From Sphingomonas sp. 1F27F7B (lineage in GTDB: Bacteria; Pseudomonadota; Alphaproteobacteria; Sphingomonadales; Sphingomonadaceae): a stretch of 64,000 bases of DNA. A model generated the notes under the pieces. That model was not told the DNA's origin. It did no database searches and was given only the letters and a program-made list of their open reading frames with translations. Positions 27,091 to 37,591 of this stretch are shown in pieces (position 1 is the first letter of the stretch; every line of letters begins with the position of its first letter). Location: contig NZ_SCMK01000011.1 in NCBI RefSeq assembly GCF_005503355.1, positions 1-64,000 of the forward strand, written 5' to 3'. The position numbers and the translations under genes are program-made.

Positions 27091-27396
27091 GGGGTCCCTC
27101 TAGTGATATCGTTCTGCAGTGCCAAGCGATTGCGGCGGAAACGCGCCGCTGGCTGGGCAGCGCGCGGCGGCAAAGCGAAGGGAGTCGGGGGAAGGGAGTC
27201 GGGGGAAATCACTTCACTTTGAATCGGAGCGATCGGGGATGGCACAAAAATGCCCTTGCCCGGCAGCATCGCCCTCGACCCGATCATCGGGCGAAGGAAC
27301 CAGACGATATCCTACATTGCAAGGGCACCGTCGCGCCGAGCCGACGAAATGGACCGCGGATTTGAGGCGCGGCGCAGTTGGCGCTAGAGGCTCGCG
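27091..27396. other. Divergent intergenic region between acp-spt and an FAD dehydrogenase
   Basis: No gene is visible in these 306 bp. It must contain the promoters for the spt operon (left) and the FAD dehydrogenase (right). A 14-bp sequence, GAAGGGAGTCGGGG, occurs twice in tandem at 27177-27204. Two other palindrome-like stretches are too short to call. Confidence 0.5.
27177..27204. repeat. Tandem 14-bp direct repeat upstream of the spt operon
   Basis: Two exact, adjacent copies of GAAGGGAGTCGGGG lie about 90-115 bp upstream of acp. They could be replication slippage or a pair of regulator sites on one DNA face (period 14 bp). Confidence 0.55.
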
Positions 27397-29058
27397 ATGC
27401 TTCGCCTCTCCGGACTCTATCTGCCGCTCGACCACCCGCCCGAGGCCCTGCCCAAGGCGATCGCGACGCGCCTGGGCATCGCGCCCGACGAGCTGAGGAG
27501 CCACTTCGTCTATCGCCGCGGCAACGACGCGCGGCGACGCAATGCGATCCAGCTGGTCTATGCCGTCGATGTCGAGCTGGCCGACGAGGCTGCGGTGCTC
27601 GCGCGCTTCCCGGGCGACAAGGACCTGCGCCCCACACCGGACATGGCATATCATTTCCCGGTCACGGCGCCCGCGGGCTGGAGCGGCCGGCGTCCCGTGG
27701 TGATCGGCGCCGGGCCGTGCGGGCTGTTCGCGGGGCTCATCCTGGCGCAAATGGGCTTCCGGCCGATCATCCTCGACCGCGGCAAGGTGGTGCGCCAGCG
27801 CACCAAGGATACCTGGGGCCTGTGGCGCCGTGCCGAGCTGAACCCCGACAGCAACGTGCAGTTCGGCGAGGGCGGCGCCGGCACCTTCTCCGACGGCAAG
27901 CTCTATTGCCGGGTCAAGGACCCGCGCTTCCTCGGCCGCAAGGTGCTGGAGGAGTTCGTCAGGGCCGGCGCGCCCGACGACATCCTGTGGGAAGCGCATC
28001 CGCATATCGGCACCTTCCGCCTGGTCACCATGGTCGAGAGCATGCGGCGCACGATCGAGGCGCTGGGCGGCGAATATCGCTGGGAGACGCGAGTCGACGA
28101 TATCGCGCTGGAGCGCACCCCCGAAGGCAACCAGCGGATATGCGGGCTGCATCTGCACGATCTTTCCGATGGCAAGGATAGCTTCCTCGAAGCGGACCAT
28201 GTCGTGCTGGCGGTGGGGCACAGCGCCCGGCCGACCTTCGAGATGCTCCACCGGCGCGGCGTGTACATGGAAGCCAAGCCCTTCGCGATCGGCGTGCGGA
28301 TCGAGCATCCGCAGAGCTGGATCGACCGGGCGCGCTTCGGCAACTGCGCCGGCCATCCGGACCTGGGCGCGGCGGCATACAGCCTCGTCCACCACGCCTC
28401 GAACGGGCGCAGCGTCTACAGCTTCTGCATGTGCCCGGGTGGGCGCGTGGTGGCGGCGACCAGCGAGGAGGGCCGGGTCGTCACCAACGGCATGAGCCAA
28501 TATTCGCGGGCCGAGTTCAACGCGAATTCGGGACTGGTCGTCGCGATCGATCCGGCAAGGGACTATCCGGGCGACCCGCTGGCGGGGATCGCACTGCAGC
28601 GGCACTGGGAGGACCTGGCCTATGTCGCCGGCGGCTCCAACTATCATGCGCCGGGGCAGCGCGTCGGCGACCTGCTCGCCGGCCGGCCCTCGACGACGCT
28701 GGGCGAGGTCATCCCCTCCTACAAGCCGGGGGTGAAGATGACGGACCTTTCGGAATGCCTGCCGGGCTTCGTGATCGAGGCGTTCCGCGAGGCGCTGCCG
28801 GTGTTCGGGCGGCAGATCGCGAATTACGATCATCCCGACGCCGTGATGACCGGAGTGGAGACGCGCACCTCCTCCCCGGTGCGGATCACGCGCGGCAAGG
28901 ACCATCAGAGCCTGAACGTGGCGCAGCTGTTCCCGGCGGGCGAAGGCGCGGGCTATGCGGGCGGGATCCTCTCGGCGGCGATCGACGGCATCAAGACCGC
29001 CGAGGCAGTGGCGCGGAGCATGATGGCGACGGCCCAGGGCTTCTCCTTGTCACGCTGA
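27397..29058 (+). CDS. Uncharacterised FAD-dependent dehydrogenase (COG2509 type)
   Basis: This is a 553-residue flavoprotein. After about 100 residues of N-terminal domain comes the dinucleotide-binding motif VVIGAGPCGLFAGLILAQMG. It is followed by the family blocks NVQFGEGGAGTFSDGKL, FCMCPGGRVV and the C-terminal FAD-contacting GEGAGYAGGILSAAIDG. The ATG at 27397 has AGAGG 6 nt upstream. Family members are widespread, but I know of no firm substrate. It is a single-gene unit divergent from the sphingolipid genes, which leaves open a link to lipid redox chemistry. Confidence 0.85.
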   Translation: MLRLSGLYLPLDHPPEALPKAIATRLGIAPDELRSHFVYRRGNDARRRNAIQLVYAVDVELADEAAVLARFPGDKDLRPTPDMAYHFPVTAPAGWSGRRPVVIGAGPCGLFAGLILAQMGFRPIILDRGKVVRQRTKDTWGLWRRAELNPDSNVQFGEGGAGTFSDGKLYCRVKDPRFLGRKVLEEFVRAGAPDDILWEAHPHIGTFRLVTMVESMRRTIEALGGEYRWETRVDDIALERTPEGNQRICGLHLHDLSDGKDSFLEADHVVLAVGHSARPTFEMLHRRGVYMEAKPFAIGVRIEHPQSWIDRARFGNCAGHPDLGAAAYSLVHHASNGRSVYSFCMCPGGRVVAATSEEGRVVTNGMSQYSRAEFNANSGLVVAIDPARDYPGDPLAGIALQRHWEDLAYVAGGSNYHAPGQRVGDLLAGRPSTTLGEVIPSYKPGVKMTDLSECLPGFVIEAFREALPVFGRQIANYDHPDAVMTGVETRTSSPVRITRGKDHQSLNVAQLFPAGEGAGYAGGILSAAIDGIKTAEAVARSMMATAQGFSLSR

Positions 29059-29104
29059 ACTTGGTTCGCGGCTATCCCCTTGCGACGAGGATGACCCAAT
29101 AGCC

Positions 29105-29187
29105 GTCATCCCCGCGCAGGCGGGGACCCAGAGTCGCGGGCGATACGGCGGAGAAACCCTGGATCCCCGCCTTCGCGGGGATGACGG
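29105..29187. repeat. REP-like inverted pair, GTCATCCCCGC family, locus 1
   Basis: One unit reads GTCATCCCCGCGCAGGCGGGG (29105-29125). The second (29159-29187) is its inverted partner, ending GCGGGGATGACGG. Each is a small hairpin and together they form a BIME-like head-to-head pair after the FAD dehydrogenase gene. Related units are at 30928-30953 and 37354-37489. Confidence 0.8.
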
Positions 29188-29228
29188 AAGAGGGATATTT
29201 GTCCGAAGGGGACGCGAGCCAACTCGTT

Positions 29229-30191
29229 TCAGGATGACAGTGGCTGGGGAGCGGGCATCGACCCCGGCCTCCGATGTGCCGCGAGGCAGGTAACCACGCT
29301 CGCCACCACCAGCACGAAGGCGAGCGCTTCGAGCGCGGTCGGCCCACGATGTTCCCACGCAAAGGCATAGAGCAGCGCGAACAGAGTCTCGAAGGTGATC
29401 ATCTGGCCCGCGAGCGTGAGCGGGAGCAGGCGGCTCATCCGATTCCACAGCGCATTGCCGAGGATGGAGGCGAACAGCGCCACCCCCACGGAAACGGCAG
29501 CGAACAGGGCCCAGTCCCCCGCCCCGTGGCGTCCGGTGCCGAGCAGCAGCGCGAGCGGGATCAGCACCAGGCTCTGCGCACCGGTGACGAGGCCGAGCAG
29601 CAGGTTCCAGTCATGCGACGAGATGGCCTTCACCCGGGCGAGCATCTGGCTGTTGCCGACGGCGAAGGCGCTCCATGAGGCAAGCGCCCCGACTGCACAG
29701 GCGAGCCCTATGAGCTGCGCCGCCGGCGGGCGGATCGAGGGCAGGAACAATGCCTGTCCGCCGATGCAGACCGCACCGCCTGCGCAGAGCAGCAGGGAGG
29801 GGGCGAGCCGGGCGAGCGGCACGGCACCCTCTGCCCGGCTGCCGGCGATGGTGACGATCACCGGCAGGAAACCGATGACGAGCGAAGTCATCGCGATGCC
29901 ACCCAGCTGCACCGCGCTGGAGAGGAGCAGGAAATAGAGCGTATTGCCCGCCAGCGCGAGCCAGGCGAGCGCGCGCCATTCGCTCGCCCGCAGCTGGGCG
30001 CGGAGGCTGGGCCAGCGCGGCGCGATCAGGGCAGCGGAAAGCAGGCCGTAAGCAAGGTAGCGGCCGATGGTCAGTTCGAGCGGGCCGAAGGCGCGGGCCA
30101 GCTCGGGCGCGACGAACACCAGCCCCCAGAGCGCGCCCGCCGCCGCGCCGCACAGCACGCCGAGCAGCATCGATCCGCGTTCGCCCATCAT
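29229..30191 (-). CDS. DMT-superfamily (EamA) transporter
   Basis: This is an inner-membrane exporter of 320 residues with about ten transmembrane helices in two EamA halves; the first starts GVLCGAAAGALWGLVFVAPEL. Such proteins usually export amino acids or other small metabolites. The ATG at 30191 has AAGGGAAGG upstream; a second ATG follows directly. It is divergent from an Lrp-family regulator gene, a common arrangement for amino acid exporters, which supports an amino acid or related substrate. Confidence 0.8.
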   Translation of the reverse strand: MMGERGSMLLGVLCGAAAGALWGLVFVAPELARAFGPLELTIGRYLAYGLLSAALIAPRWPSLRAQLRASEWRALAWLALAGNTLYFLLLSSAVQLGGIAMTSLVIGFLPVIVTIAGSRAEGAVPLARLAPSLLLCAGGAVCIGGQALFLPSIRPPAAQLIGLACAVGALASWSAFAVGNSQMLARVKAISSHDWNLLLGLVTGAQSLVLIPLALLLGTGRHGAGDWALFAAVSVGVALFASILGNALWNRMSRLLPLTLAGQMITFETLFALLYAFAWEHRGPTALEALAFVLVVASVVTCLAAHRRPGSMPAPQPLSS

Positions 30192-30315
30192 GTCGCCTTC
30201 CCTTCCGGTGCCTGTCACGGTGGGGAATATCATCACCATGCCGGGCGGAGCGCTCTTGATTCGGCACCCGGATGCAACAAAAACTCGGCGCATGGCGAAC
30301 GAACGGAGCAGAACC

Positions 30316-30789
30316 ATGCGCGCGCTGGATTCCTTCGACCGGGCGATCCTTCGCCTCGTGCAGGCGGACAACAAGATGCCGCAGCGCCGGATCGGCGAGG
30401 CGGTGAACCTTTCGGCGGCGGCGGTGCAACGGCGGATCGCGGCGATGGAGGCGGCGGGCGTGATCGCGCGCAACGTGGCGATCGTCGATCCCGATGCGGT
30501 GCCGCTCACCATCACGTCGATCGTCGAGGTGCAGCTGGTCGACGAGCACGCGCCGACGGTGGAACGGGCGCGCCGCCTGTTCCTCGACACGCCCGAGGTG
30601 CAGCAATGCTATTACGTCACCGGCGGCGTGAGCTTCATGCTGGTGATCGTGACTTCCGACATGCGCGCCTATTCGGCGCTGACCAAGCGGCTGTTCGCCG
30701 AGAACGGCTTCATCGCCAGCTATCGCTCGCTGATCGCGCTCGACCGCGTCAAGGCGGACACCGCGATCGTCATCCCGCCCCTGCCGTGA
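30316..30789 (+). CDS. Lrp/AsnC-family transcriptional regulator
   Basis: This 157-residue regulator has an N-terminal helix-turn-helix (MPQRRIGEAVNLSAAAVQRRIAAME) and a C-terminal ligand-binding RAM-type domain (VQQCYYVTGGVSFMLVIV). The ATG at 30316 has CGGAG 8 nt upstream; an upstream in-frame ATG at 30292 is less likely. It is divergent from the DMT exporter gene across 124 bp and likely controls it in response to an amino acid. Confidence 0.85.
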   Translation: MRALDSFDRAILRLVQADNKMPQRRIGEAVNLSAAAVQRRIAAMEAAGVIARNVAIVDPDAVPLTITSIVEVQLVDEHAPTVERARRLFLDTPEVQQCYYVTGGVSFMLVIVTSDMRAYSALTKRLFAENGFIASYRSLIALDRVKADTAIVIPPLP

Positions 30790-30927
30790 CGGAGCGGTTG
30801 ATCCGCCACCGCGCATCCAGCACCTCCAGAGCGGATCGCCATTTGCGATCGAGAAGGAGGGCGCGCATATCAATCGCCACCCCGGACTTGTTCGGCGATT
30901 ATCCCCTTCAGACAAGTACCCACTTCC

Positions 30928-30953
30928 GTCATCCCCGCCTGCGCGGGGATGAC
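30928..30953. repeat. REP-like hairpin, GTCATCCCCGC family, locus 2
   Basis: GTCATCCCCGC and GCGGGGATGAC form a perfect 11-bp stem with a CTGC loop. It lies between the convergent Lrp regulator and epimerase genes. No T tract follows on either side. Confidence 0.8.
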
Positions 30954-30986
30954 GAAGGAAATCAGATACTTGTTTGGGTTCTCGCC

Positions 30987-31892
30987 CTAGAGCAGGCCCT
31001 GCTGGCGATACCAGGCGGCCGTTGCCGCCAGGCCGGCGGGAGTTTCCACCTGCGGCTTCCACAGGTTCGACGGCGGGCGCCGGGCGGCATCCACCACCCA
31101 GTCCTCATGGCAGAAATAGGCCACGCGATCGGGGGTGAGCTTCGCCTTGCCGCCCCGCACCAGCCGATCGAGATGCGCCCCCGCCATCAGCAGCGGGCGC
31201 GGCAGGGCGAAGGACGCGACTCGCTTGCCGAGCGCGGTGCCGATCGCCGCGGCGAACTCCTGGTGGCTCCAGCCGGTCTCGGTGCCGTCGTCGGCATCCA
31301 GGATCTGGTTGCACCCGTCGGTGGTGGCGAGCGCGAGCAGGAGCCGGCCGAGGTCGCCGACCTCGAGCAGCGAGATGCGGCCGCCGCGCGGCATCAGCGC
31401 CAGCCCCTTCTTTGCCAGTCGGAACAGCTCGAGCATCTCGAGGTCGCCGGGGCCGTAGATGGCCGGGGGTCGGACGATGCTCCAGTCGAGGCCCGATGCC
31501 ATGACGAGCGCATCACCCTCCGCCTTGGACCAGCCATAGGCCGAAAGCCCGGGCTCACGCGCGGCGAGCGAGGAGACATGGACGAAACGGTGGACGCCCC
31601 GTGCCCGCGCCGCCTCGATCATGCCCCGCGTGCCGTCGATATTGCCGGCCGCGAAGCCGGCGCGATCGGGCGCGTTGACCACGCCCGCGACATGAATGAC
31701 GGCGCCCGCCCCCTCGCACAGCTCGGCGAGCGCGGCGGTATCCGACAAGTCGCCCCGCACCCAGGCGATATGCTCTCGTCCGGCCTGGGGGCGGCGCGTG
31801 AGGGCGCGGACCTGGTGGCCGGCTTCGAGCGCGAGGGCGATCAGGCGGGTCCCGACAAAGCCGGTGCCGCCGGTAAGGGCGATGGTGGTCAC
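30987..31892 (-). CDS. NAD-dependent epimerase/dehydratase-family protein
   Basis: This 301-residue atypical short-chain dehydrogenase starts with the Rossmann motif ALTGGTGFVGTRLI and carries VIHVAGVVN, VHVSSLAA and the YGWSK active-site pair. The GTG start overlaps the proB stop (GTGA), so translation is coupled to proB. Substrate is unknown; proteins of this kind beside housekeeping genes are often annotated as sugar or quinone-related, with little proof. Confidence 0.8.
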   Translation of the reverse strand: MTTIALTGGTGFVGTRLIALALEAGHQVRALTRRPQAGREHIAWVRGDLSDTAALAELCEGAGAVIHVAGVVNAPDRAGFAAGNIDGTRGMIEAARARGVHRFVHVSSLAAREPGLSAYGWSKAEGDALVMASGLDWSIVRPPAIYGPGDLEMLELFRLAKKGLALMPRGGRISLLEVGDLGRLLLALATTDGCNQILDADDGTETGWSHQEFAAAIGTALGKRVASFALPRPLLMAGAHLDRLVRGGKAKLTPDRVAYFCHEDWVVDAARRPPSNLWKPQVETPAGLAATAAWYRQQGLL

Positions 31893-32995
31893 AGCAGCGC
31901 CATATGGCTCCGGTGCACCAGTGTCGAGCGCGGGGCATAGCCGAGCAGCTCGGCCTGATCCTCGTTGCGACGGCCGAGGATGCGCGCGGCGTCCTCGCTC
32001 GGATATTCGGCCAGGCCGCGGGCAAGCGAGCGACCGTCCGGCCCCACGATCACGACCAGGTCGCCGCGTGCGAAATCGCCTTCGACGCGAACCGCACCGG
32101 CGGCGAGCAAGCTCCGGCCCTGCCCCAGCGCCCGGGCAGCACCGGCATCGACATGGATGGTGCCGCGCGCGGTGATCCCGCCGGCCAGCCACGCCTTGCG
32201 CGCCGGTGCCGCCTTCTCCGCCACGAACAGCGTGTGCCTGGCGGTGGCGGACAGCGGGTGCGCGATCCGGCCCGAGGCGATGGCGAGATGCGCGCCCGCG
32301 GCGTTGGCGATCCGCGCCGCGGCGATCTTCGAGACCATGCCGCCCGATCCCATGCCCGAGGCGGAACCCCTGTCGGCCATGCCCTCCACCGCGCCGTCGA
32401 TCCGCTCGACACGGGGGATGTGCACCGCGCCGGGCAGCGCCGGGTTACGGTCGTAGAGCCCGTCGACGTCCGAGAGCAGCACCACGCCGCCCGCCCCCGC
32501 CGCCTGCGCCACGCGCGCGGCGAGCCGATCATTGTCGCCGAAGCGGATCTCCTCGGTCGCGACGCTGTCATTCTCGTTGAGCACCGGCACCACGCCGAGC
32601 CCGAGCAGGCGATCGAGCGTGGCCGCGGCGTTGAGATAGCGGCGGCGATCCTCGAGGTCGCCCAGCGTGACCAGCATCTGCGCCGCGATCAGCCCGTTGG
32701 CGCCGAGCACATCGGCCCAGACCCGGCTCAGCTCGATCTGGCCGGTGGCGGCCGCCGCCTGCGCATCCTCCAGGCTCGCCCGGCCGCCCCTGGCGAGATC
32801 GAGCCGGCGCGCGCCCAGGGCAATCGCGCCCGACGAGACCACCGCGACCTGCTGCCCGGCGCCGGCGCGCGCGGCGATATCCGCGGCGATGCCCTCCAGC
32901 CAGGCGCGGCGCACGCTGCCGTCCGGATCGACGAGCAGGGCCGAACCGATCTTGACGACGATGCGCGGACAGGAAGCGGGCGGGAAGAGCGACAT
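31889..32995 (-). CDS. proB: Glutamate 5-kinase
   Basis: This enzyme phosphorylates glutamate in the first step of proline synthesis. Its 368 residues comprise an amino acid kinase domain (VVKIGSALLV, VAVVSSGAIALGARRL, NENDSVATEEIRFGDND, SGMGSGGMVSKI) and a C-terminal PUA domain. The usual neighbour obgE is 3.3 kb away on the other strand. It is followed without a gap by the epimerase gene. Confidence 0.95.
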   Translation of the reverse strand: MSLFPPASCPRIVVKIGSALLVDPDGSVRRAWLEGIAADIAARAGAGQQVAVVSSGAIALGARRLDLARGGRASLEDAQAAAATGQIELSRVWADVLGANGLIAAQMLVTLGDLEDRRRYLNAAATLDRLLGLGVVPVLNENDSVATEEIRFGDNDRLAARVAQAAGAGGVVLLSDVDGLYDRNPALPGAVHIPRVERIDGAVEGMADRGSASGMGSGGMVSKIAAARIANAAGAHLAIASGRIAHPLSATARHTLFVAEKAAPARKAWLAGGITARGTIHVDAGAARALGQGRSLLAAGAVRVEGDFARGDLVVIVGPDGRSLARGLAEYPSEDAARILGRRNEDQAELLGYAPRSTLVHRSHMALL

Positions 32996-33063
32996 GGCGG
33001 CCGCTATATGGTCCCCCGCTCCGCCTAGCCAGACAGGAACGCTTTGGGGATGCCGTTGCGCGG

Positions 33064-34161
33064 CTATTCCTCGGTCCTGAGCAGGACCGCCTCGCCGATC
33101 ATCAGGAACAGCAGGAAAGGCGCCCAGGCCGCCAGGAAGGGCGGATAGGCGCCGAGATTGCCCATCGCGAGCGCGAAATTGTCGGCGACGAAATAGAGGA
33201 AGCCCAGCGCCATGCCGATGACCGCACGGACGAACAGCTTGCCCGAGCGCGCGATGCCGAAGGCCGAGACGGCGCCCAGCAACGGCATCAGGATCGCCGA
33301 GAGCGGCCCGGCCAGCTTGTGCCACAGCGCGCCTTCGAGCGCCTCGGTCTGGCGGCCGGCCACCTTCAGGTCGCCGATCGCCTGATAGAGCGCGCCGAAC
33401 GCCATGGAATCGGCATCGACATGGGCGAGCGTGAACTGGTCCGGCCGGATGTTGTGGCCGATCACGACGCTACCCGCCTTGGTCTTCTGGCCCGTAGCGA
33501 CGATGAAGCGTTCGGCATTGTCGACGCGCCAGCCATCGCCTGCGCGCACTGCGTGCGGCGCAGTGAGGATGCTGACCAGCGAGCGGTTCTGCCGCTCATA
33601 TACGGTGACCCCGTAGAGCTGCGCTGCACCGCCGCGCCCGCGAACCTGCTGCACCGCGATCAGGTTGTTGTCGCCCTTCACCCACACATTGGCGCGATCG
33701 CCGCGATCGATGGGCAGCGGGGCATAGGACACCTTCTTCCACTGCTCGAGCGTCGCGGTGGCACGCGACACGATGCGATCGTTGAAGGAAAAGGAAATGG
33801 CGGCGACGGCGATGCCGGTGAGCAGCAGCGGCGCCAGCACCTGGTGCGCGGACAGGCCGGACGCCTTCATCGCGATCACTTCGCTGTTCTGATTGAGCTG
33901 GGACAGCGTCAGGATCGAGCCGAGCAGCACCGAATAGGGCAGGAAGGTGGAAGCGATCTGCGGCACGCGCAGGCTGACATACCGCCAGATCTCGGCATCG
34001 CCATTGCCGGCATAGGCCAGGATCGCACCGCTTTCCGTCAGCAGGTCGAGCGACTGGAGGATCAGCACCAGCGCGCCGAGAATGGCGAAGGTGCGCGTCA
34101 GGAACATGCGCGCCATGTAGAGCGACATGGTCCGCGACGGGAAGAAATTGGCCCAGGTCAT
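33064..34161 (-). CDS. lptG: LPS export permease LptG
   Basis: This is one of the two inner-membrane permeases that, with LptB, extract LPS (in sphingomonads possibly also glycosphingolipid) from the membrane. Its 365 residues have the YjgP/YjgQ layout: membrane helices, a periplasmic jelly-roll domain in the middle, then more helices. The ATG overlaps the lptF stop (ATGA), so the two permeases are made together. Confidence 0.9.
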   Translation of the reverse strand: MTWANFFPSRTMSLYMARMFLTRTFAILGALVLILQSLDLLTESGAILAYAGNGDAEIWRYVSLRVPQIASTFLPYSVLLGSILTLSQLNQNSEVIAMKASGLSAHQVLAPLLLTGIAVAAISFSFNDRIVSRATATLEQWKKVSYAPLPIDRGDRANVWVKGDNNLIAVQQVRGRGGAAQLYGVTVYERQNRSLVSILTAPHAVRAGDGWRVDNAERFIVATGQKTKAGSVVIGHNIRPDQFTLAHVDADSMAFGALYQAIGDLKVAGRQTEALEGALWHKLAGPLSAILMPLLGAVSAFGIARSGKLFVRAVIGMALGFLYFVADNFALAMGNLGAYPPFLAAWAPFLLFLMIGEAVLLRTEE

Positions 34162-35372
34162 GCCGCGGCGGCTTCCTCTTGGCGGATCCGGCGGCGGCGC
34201 CCCGGCAAGCGGCGGGTGATCGCCTTGATCATCTTGGAGAAGGCCTTTTCGAGCCCGCCGATCGGCTGGCCGCCCGGCACATAGGCGATCTGATAGTACA
34301 TCCAGATCACCAGCGCCGCGAACAGCATGAACGGCCCCCATAGCGCGATCAGCGGGTCGACTCGGCCGAGCTCGCCGATCGACTGCCCATATTCGTTGAC
34401 CTTGTGATAGGTCACGATCATCACGATCGACAGGAACACGCCCAGCGCCGAAGTGGATCGCTTGGGCGGCACGCCCAGCGCGACGGCGAGGAAGGGCAGC
34501 AGGAACATCGACGCGACTTCCGCGAGGCGGAAGTGGAAGGCCGAACGGCTTGCCTCGCGATCCTCGTCGCTCGCCTGCGGACTGCGACCGATCACGGCGA
34601 GTTCGGGCAGGGTCCGCTCGATATTCTTGCCCCCGCGGTTGCGGAACTGCTCATATTTGGGCAGCGGGATCGGCAAATTGTGAGTGGTGAAGGTCAGCAC
34701 GCGCGGCACCGGCGAGTTCCTGTCCTGATGGACGAGGGTGCCGTTCTGCAGGCGGAAGATAATCACGTCCGGATCGTCCGAGCGGAGGAACTGCCCGCTC
34801 TGGGCGGTGACCGCCACGGGCGTGCCGTCCTTGGTCATCATCTGGACGAAGATGCCCGAGAGCCTGCGGCCCTCGTCCTTGCTGTCCTCGATGCGCATCG
34901 TCATCTTGGCGCCGAAACTGGTGAACTCGCCCACCTTGATCGAAGCGCCCAGCGCGCCCGAGCGCAGCTCGAAGCGCAGCTGCTCGTAATTGTAGCGCGA
35001 CCAGGGCTGGATGAAGCCGACGATGGCGAGATTCAGCGCCGCCAGCGCCATCGCGTACATGAAGGGCACCTTGAGCAGGCGCGTGTAGCTCATCCCCACC
35101 GCGCGCAGCACGTCGAGTTCGGACGAAGTGGCGAGGCGGCGAAAGGCCAGCAGGCAGCCCAGCATCAGCCCGATCGGGATGCCGAGCCCCAGATATTCGG
35201 GAAGCAGATTGGCAAGCATGCGCCAGACGACGCTGACCGGGCCGCCCTCGGTCGCGACGAACTCGAACAGGCGCAGCATGCGGTCGAGCACCAGCAGCAT
35301 TGCCGATATGAGCAATGTCGAGATCAGGGGCACCGCGATCAGCCGCGCCATGTACCGATCGATCGAGTTCAT
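34158..35372 (-). CDS. lptF: LPS export permease LptF
   Basis: This is the partner of LptG in the LptBFG extractor. It has 404 residues, beginning MNSIDRYMARLIAVPLISTL, with the family motif ELDVLRAVGMSYTRLL on the cytoplasmic coupling helix and a periplasmic beta domain in the centre. The C-terminal tail is unusually basic (RRLPGRRRRIRQ). It is the first gene of lptFG. Confidence 0.9.
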   Translation of the reverse strand: MNSIDRYMARLIAVPLISTLLISAMLLVLDRMLRLFEFVATEGGPVSVVWRMLANLLPEYLGLGIPIGLMLGCLLAFRRLATSSELDVLRAVGMSYTRLLKVPFMYAMALAALNLAIVGFIQPWSRYNYEQLRFELRSGALGASIKVGEFTSFGAKMTMRIEDSKDEGRRLSGIFVQMMTKDGTPVAVTAQSGQFLRSDDPDVIIFRLQNGTLVHQDRNSPVPRVLTFTTHNLPIPLPKYEQFRNRGGKNIERTLPELAVIGRSPQASDEDREASRSAFHFRLAEVASMFLLPFLAVALGVPPKRSTSALGVFLSIVMIVTYHKVNEYGQSIGELGRVDPLIALWGPFMLFAALVIWMYYQIAYVPGGQPIGGLEKAFSKMIKAITRRLPGRRRRIRQEEAAAA

Positions 35373-35500
35373 CTGCGCGCGACGGTTGCCTTGGTTTCTT
35401 CTCGCCGGCGCATCCCGGCGCCGCCTCAATGAACCAAAAGCCTATACTCCCGGTTCCGGGCAGCGCCAGCAGGAAAGTTGCGCCGCGGGAAAGTTGCCTG

Positions 35501-37311
<1,811 letters not shown>

Positions 37312-37353
37312 GGGACTAGGGCCAAAACTTGATCAAGGGCCCTGATTTCTTTC

Positions 37354-37489
37354 GTCATCCCCGCGCAGGCGGGGGTCCAGGCCAAGCGCGGATTGCGCGT
37401 GGCCAAGCCCTGCGCTCTCCGGGGAGCGCTCGCGTGATGGCATCGATATCCTACGCTACCCTGGATCCCCGCCTGGGCGGGGATGACGG
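37354..37489. repeat. REP-like inverted pair, GTCATCCCCGC family, locus 3
   Basis: The first unit, GTCATCCCCGCGCAGGCGGGG (37354 onward), is identical in its core to locus 1. The inverted partner, ending GGGCGGGGATGACGG, is at 37461-37489. The spacer is longer (about 80 bp) than at locus 1. It lies between obgE and its terminator. Confidence 0.8.
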
Positions 37490-37537
37490 GGTTTGCTGAT
37501 TGAGTCGTGCCCCTGGTCGGTTCGGCAGGCGGACAAA

Positions 37538-37575
37538 CGAAGAGGCCGGGCATCGCTGCCCGGCCTCTTCGTTTT
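37538..37575 (+). terminator. Strong bidirectional terminator between obgE and the desaturase
   Basis: CGAAGAGGCCGGGCA and TGCCCGGCCTCTTCG form a perfect 15-bp stem with a TCGC loop, followed by TTTT on the plus strand and TTTGT on the minus strand. It serves the convergent obgE and desaturase genes. Confidence 0.9.
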
Positions 37576-37591
37576 CAGCCCGTCCGCTGGT

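Noticed and set aside
24989..27103. 704-codon open frame on the plus strand across the hybrid kinase, spt and acp
   Set aside because: It is antisense to three genes with clear catalytic motifs; no domain is recognisable.
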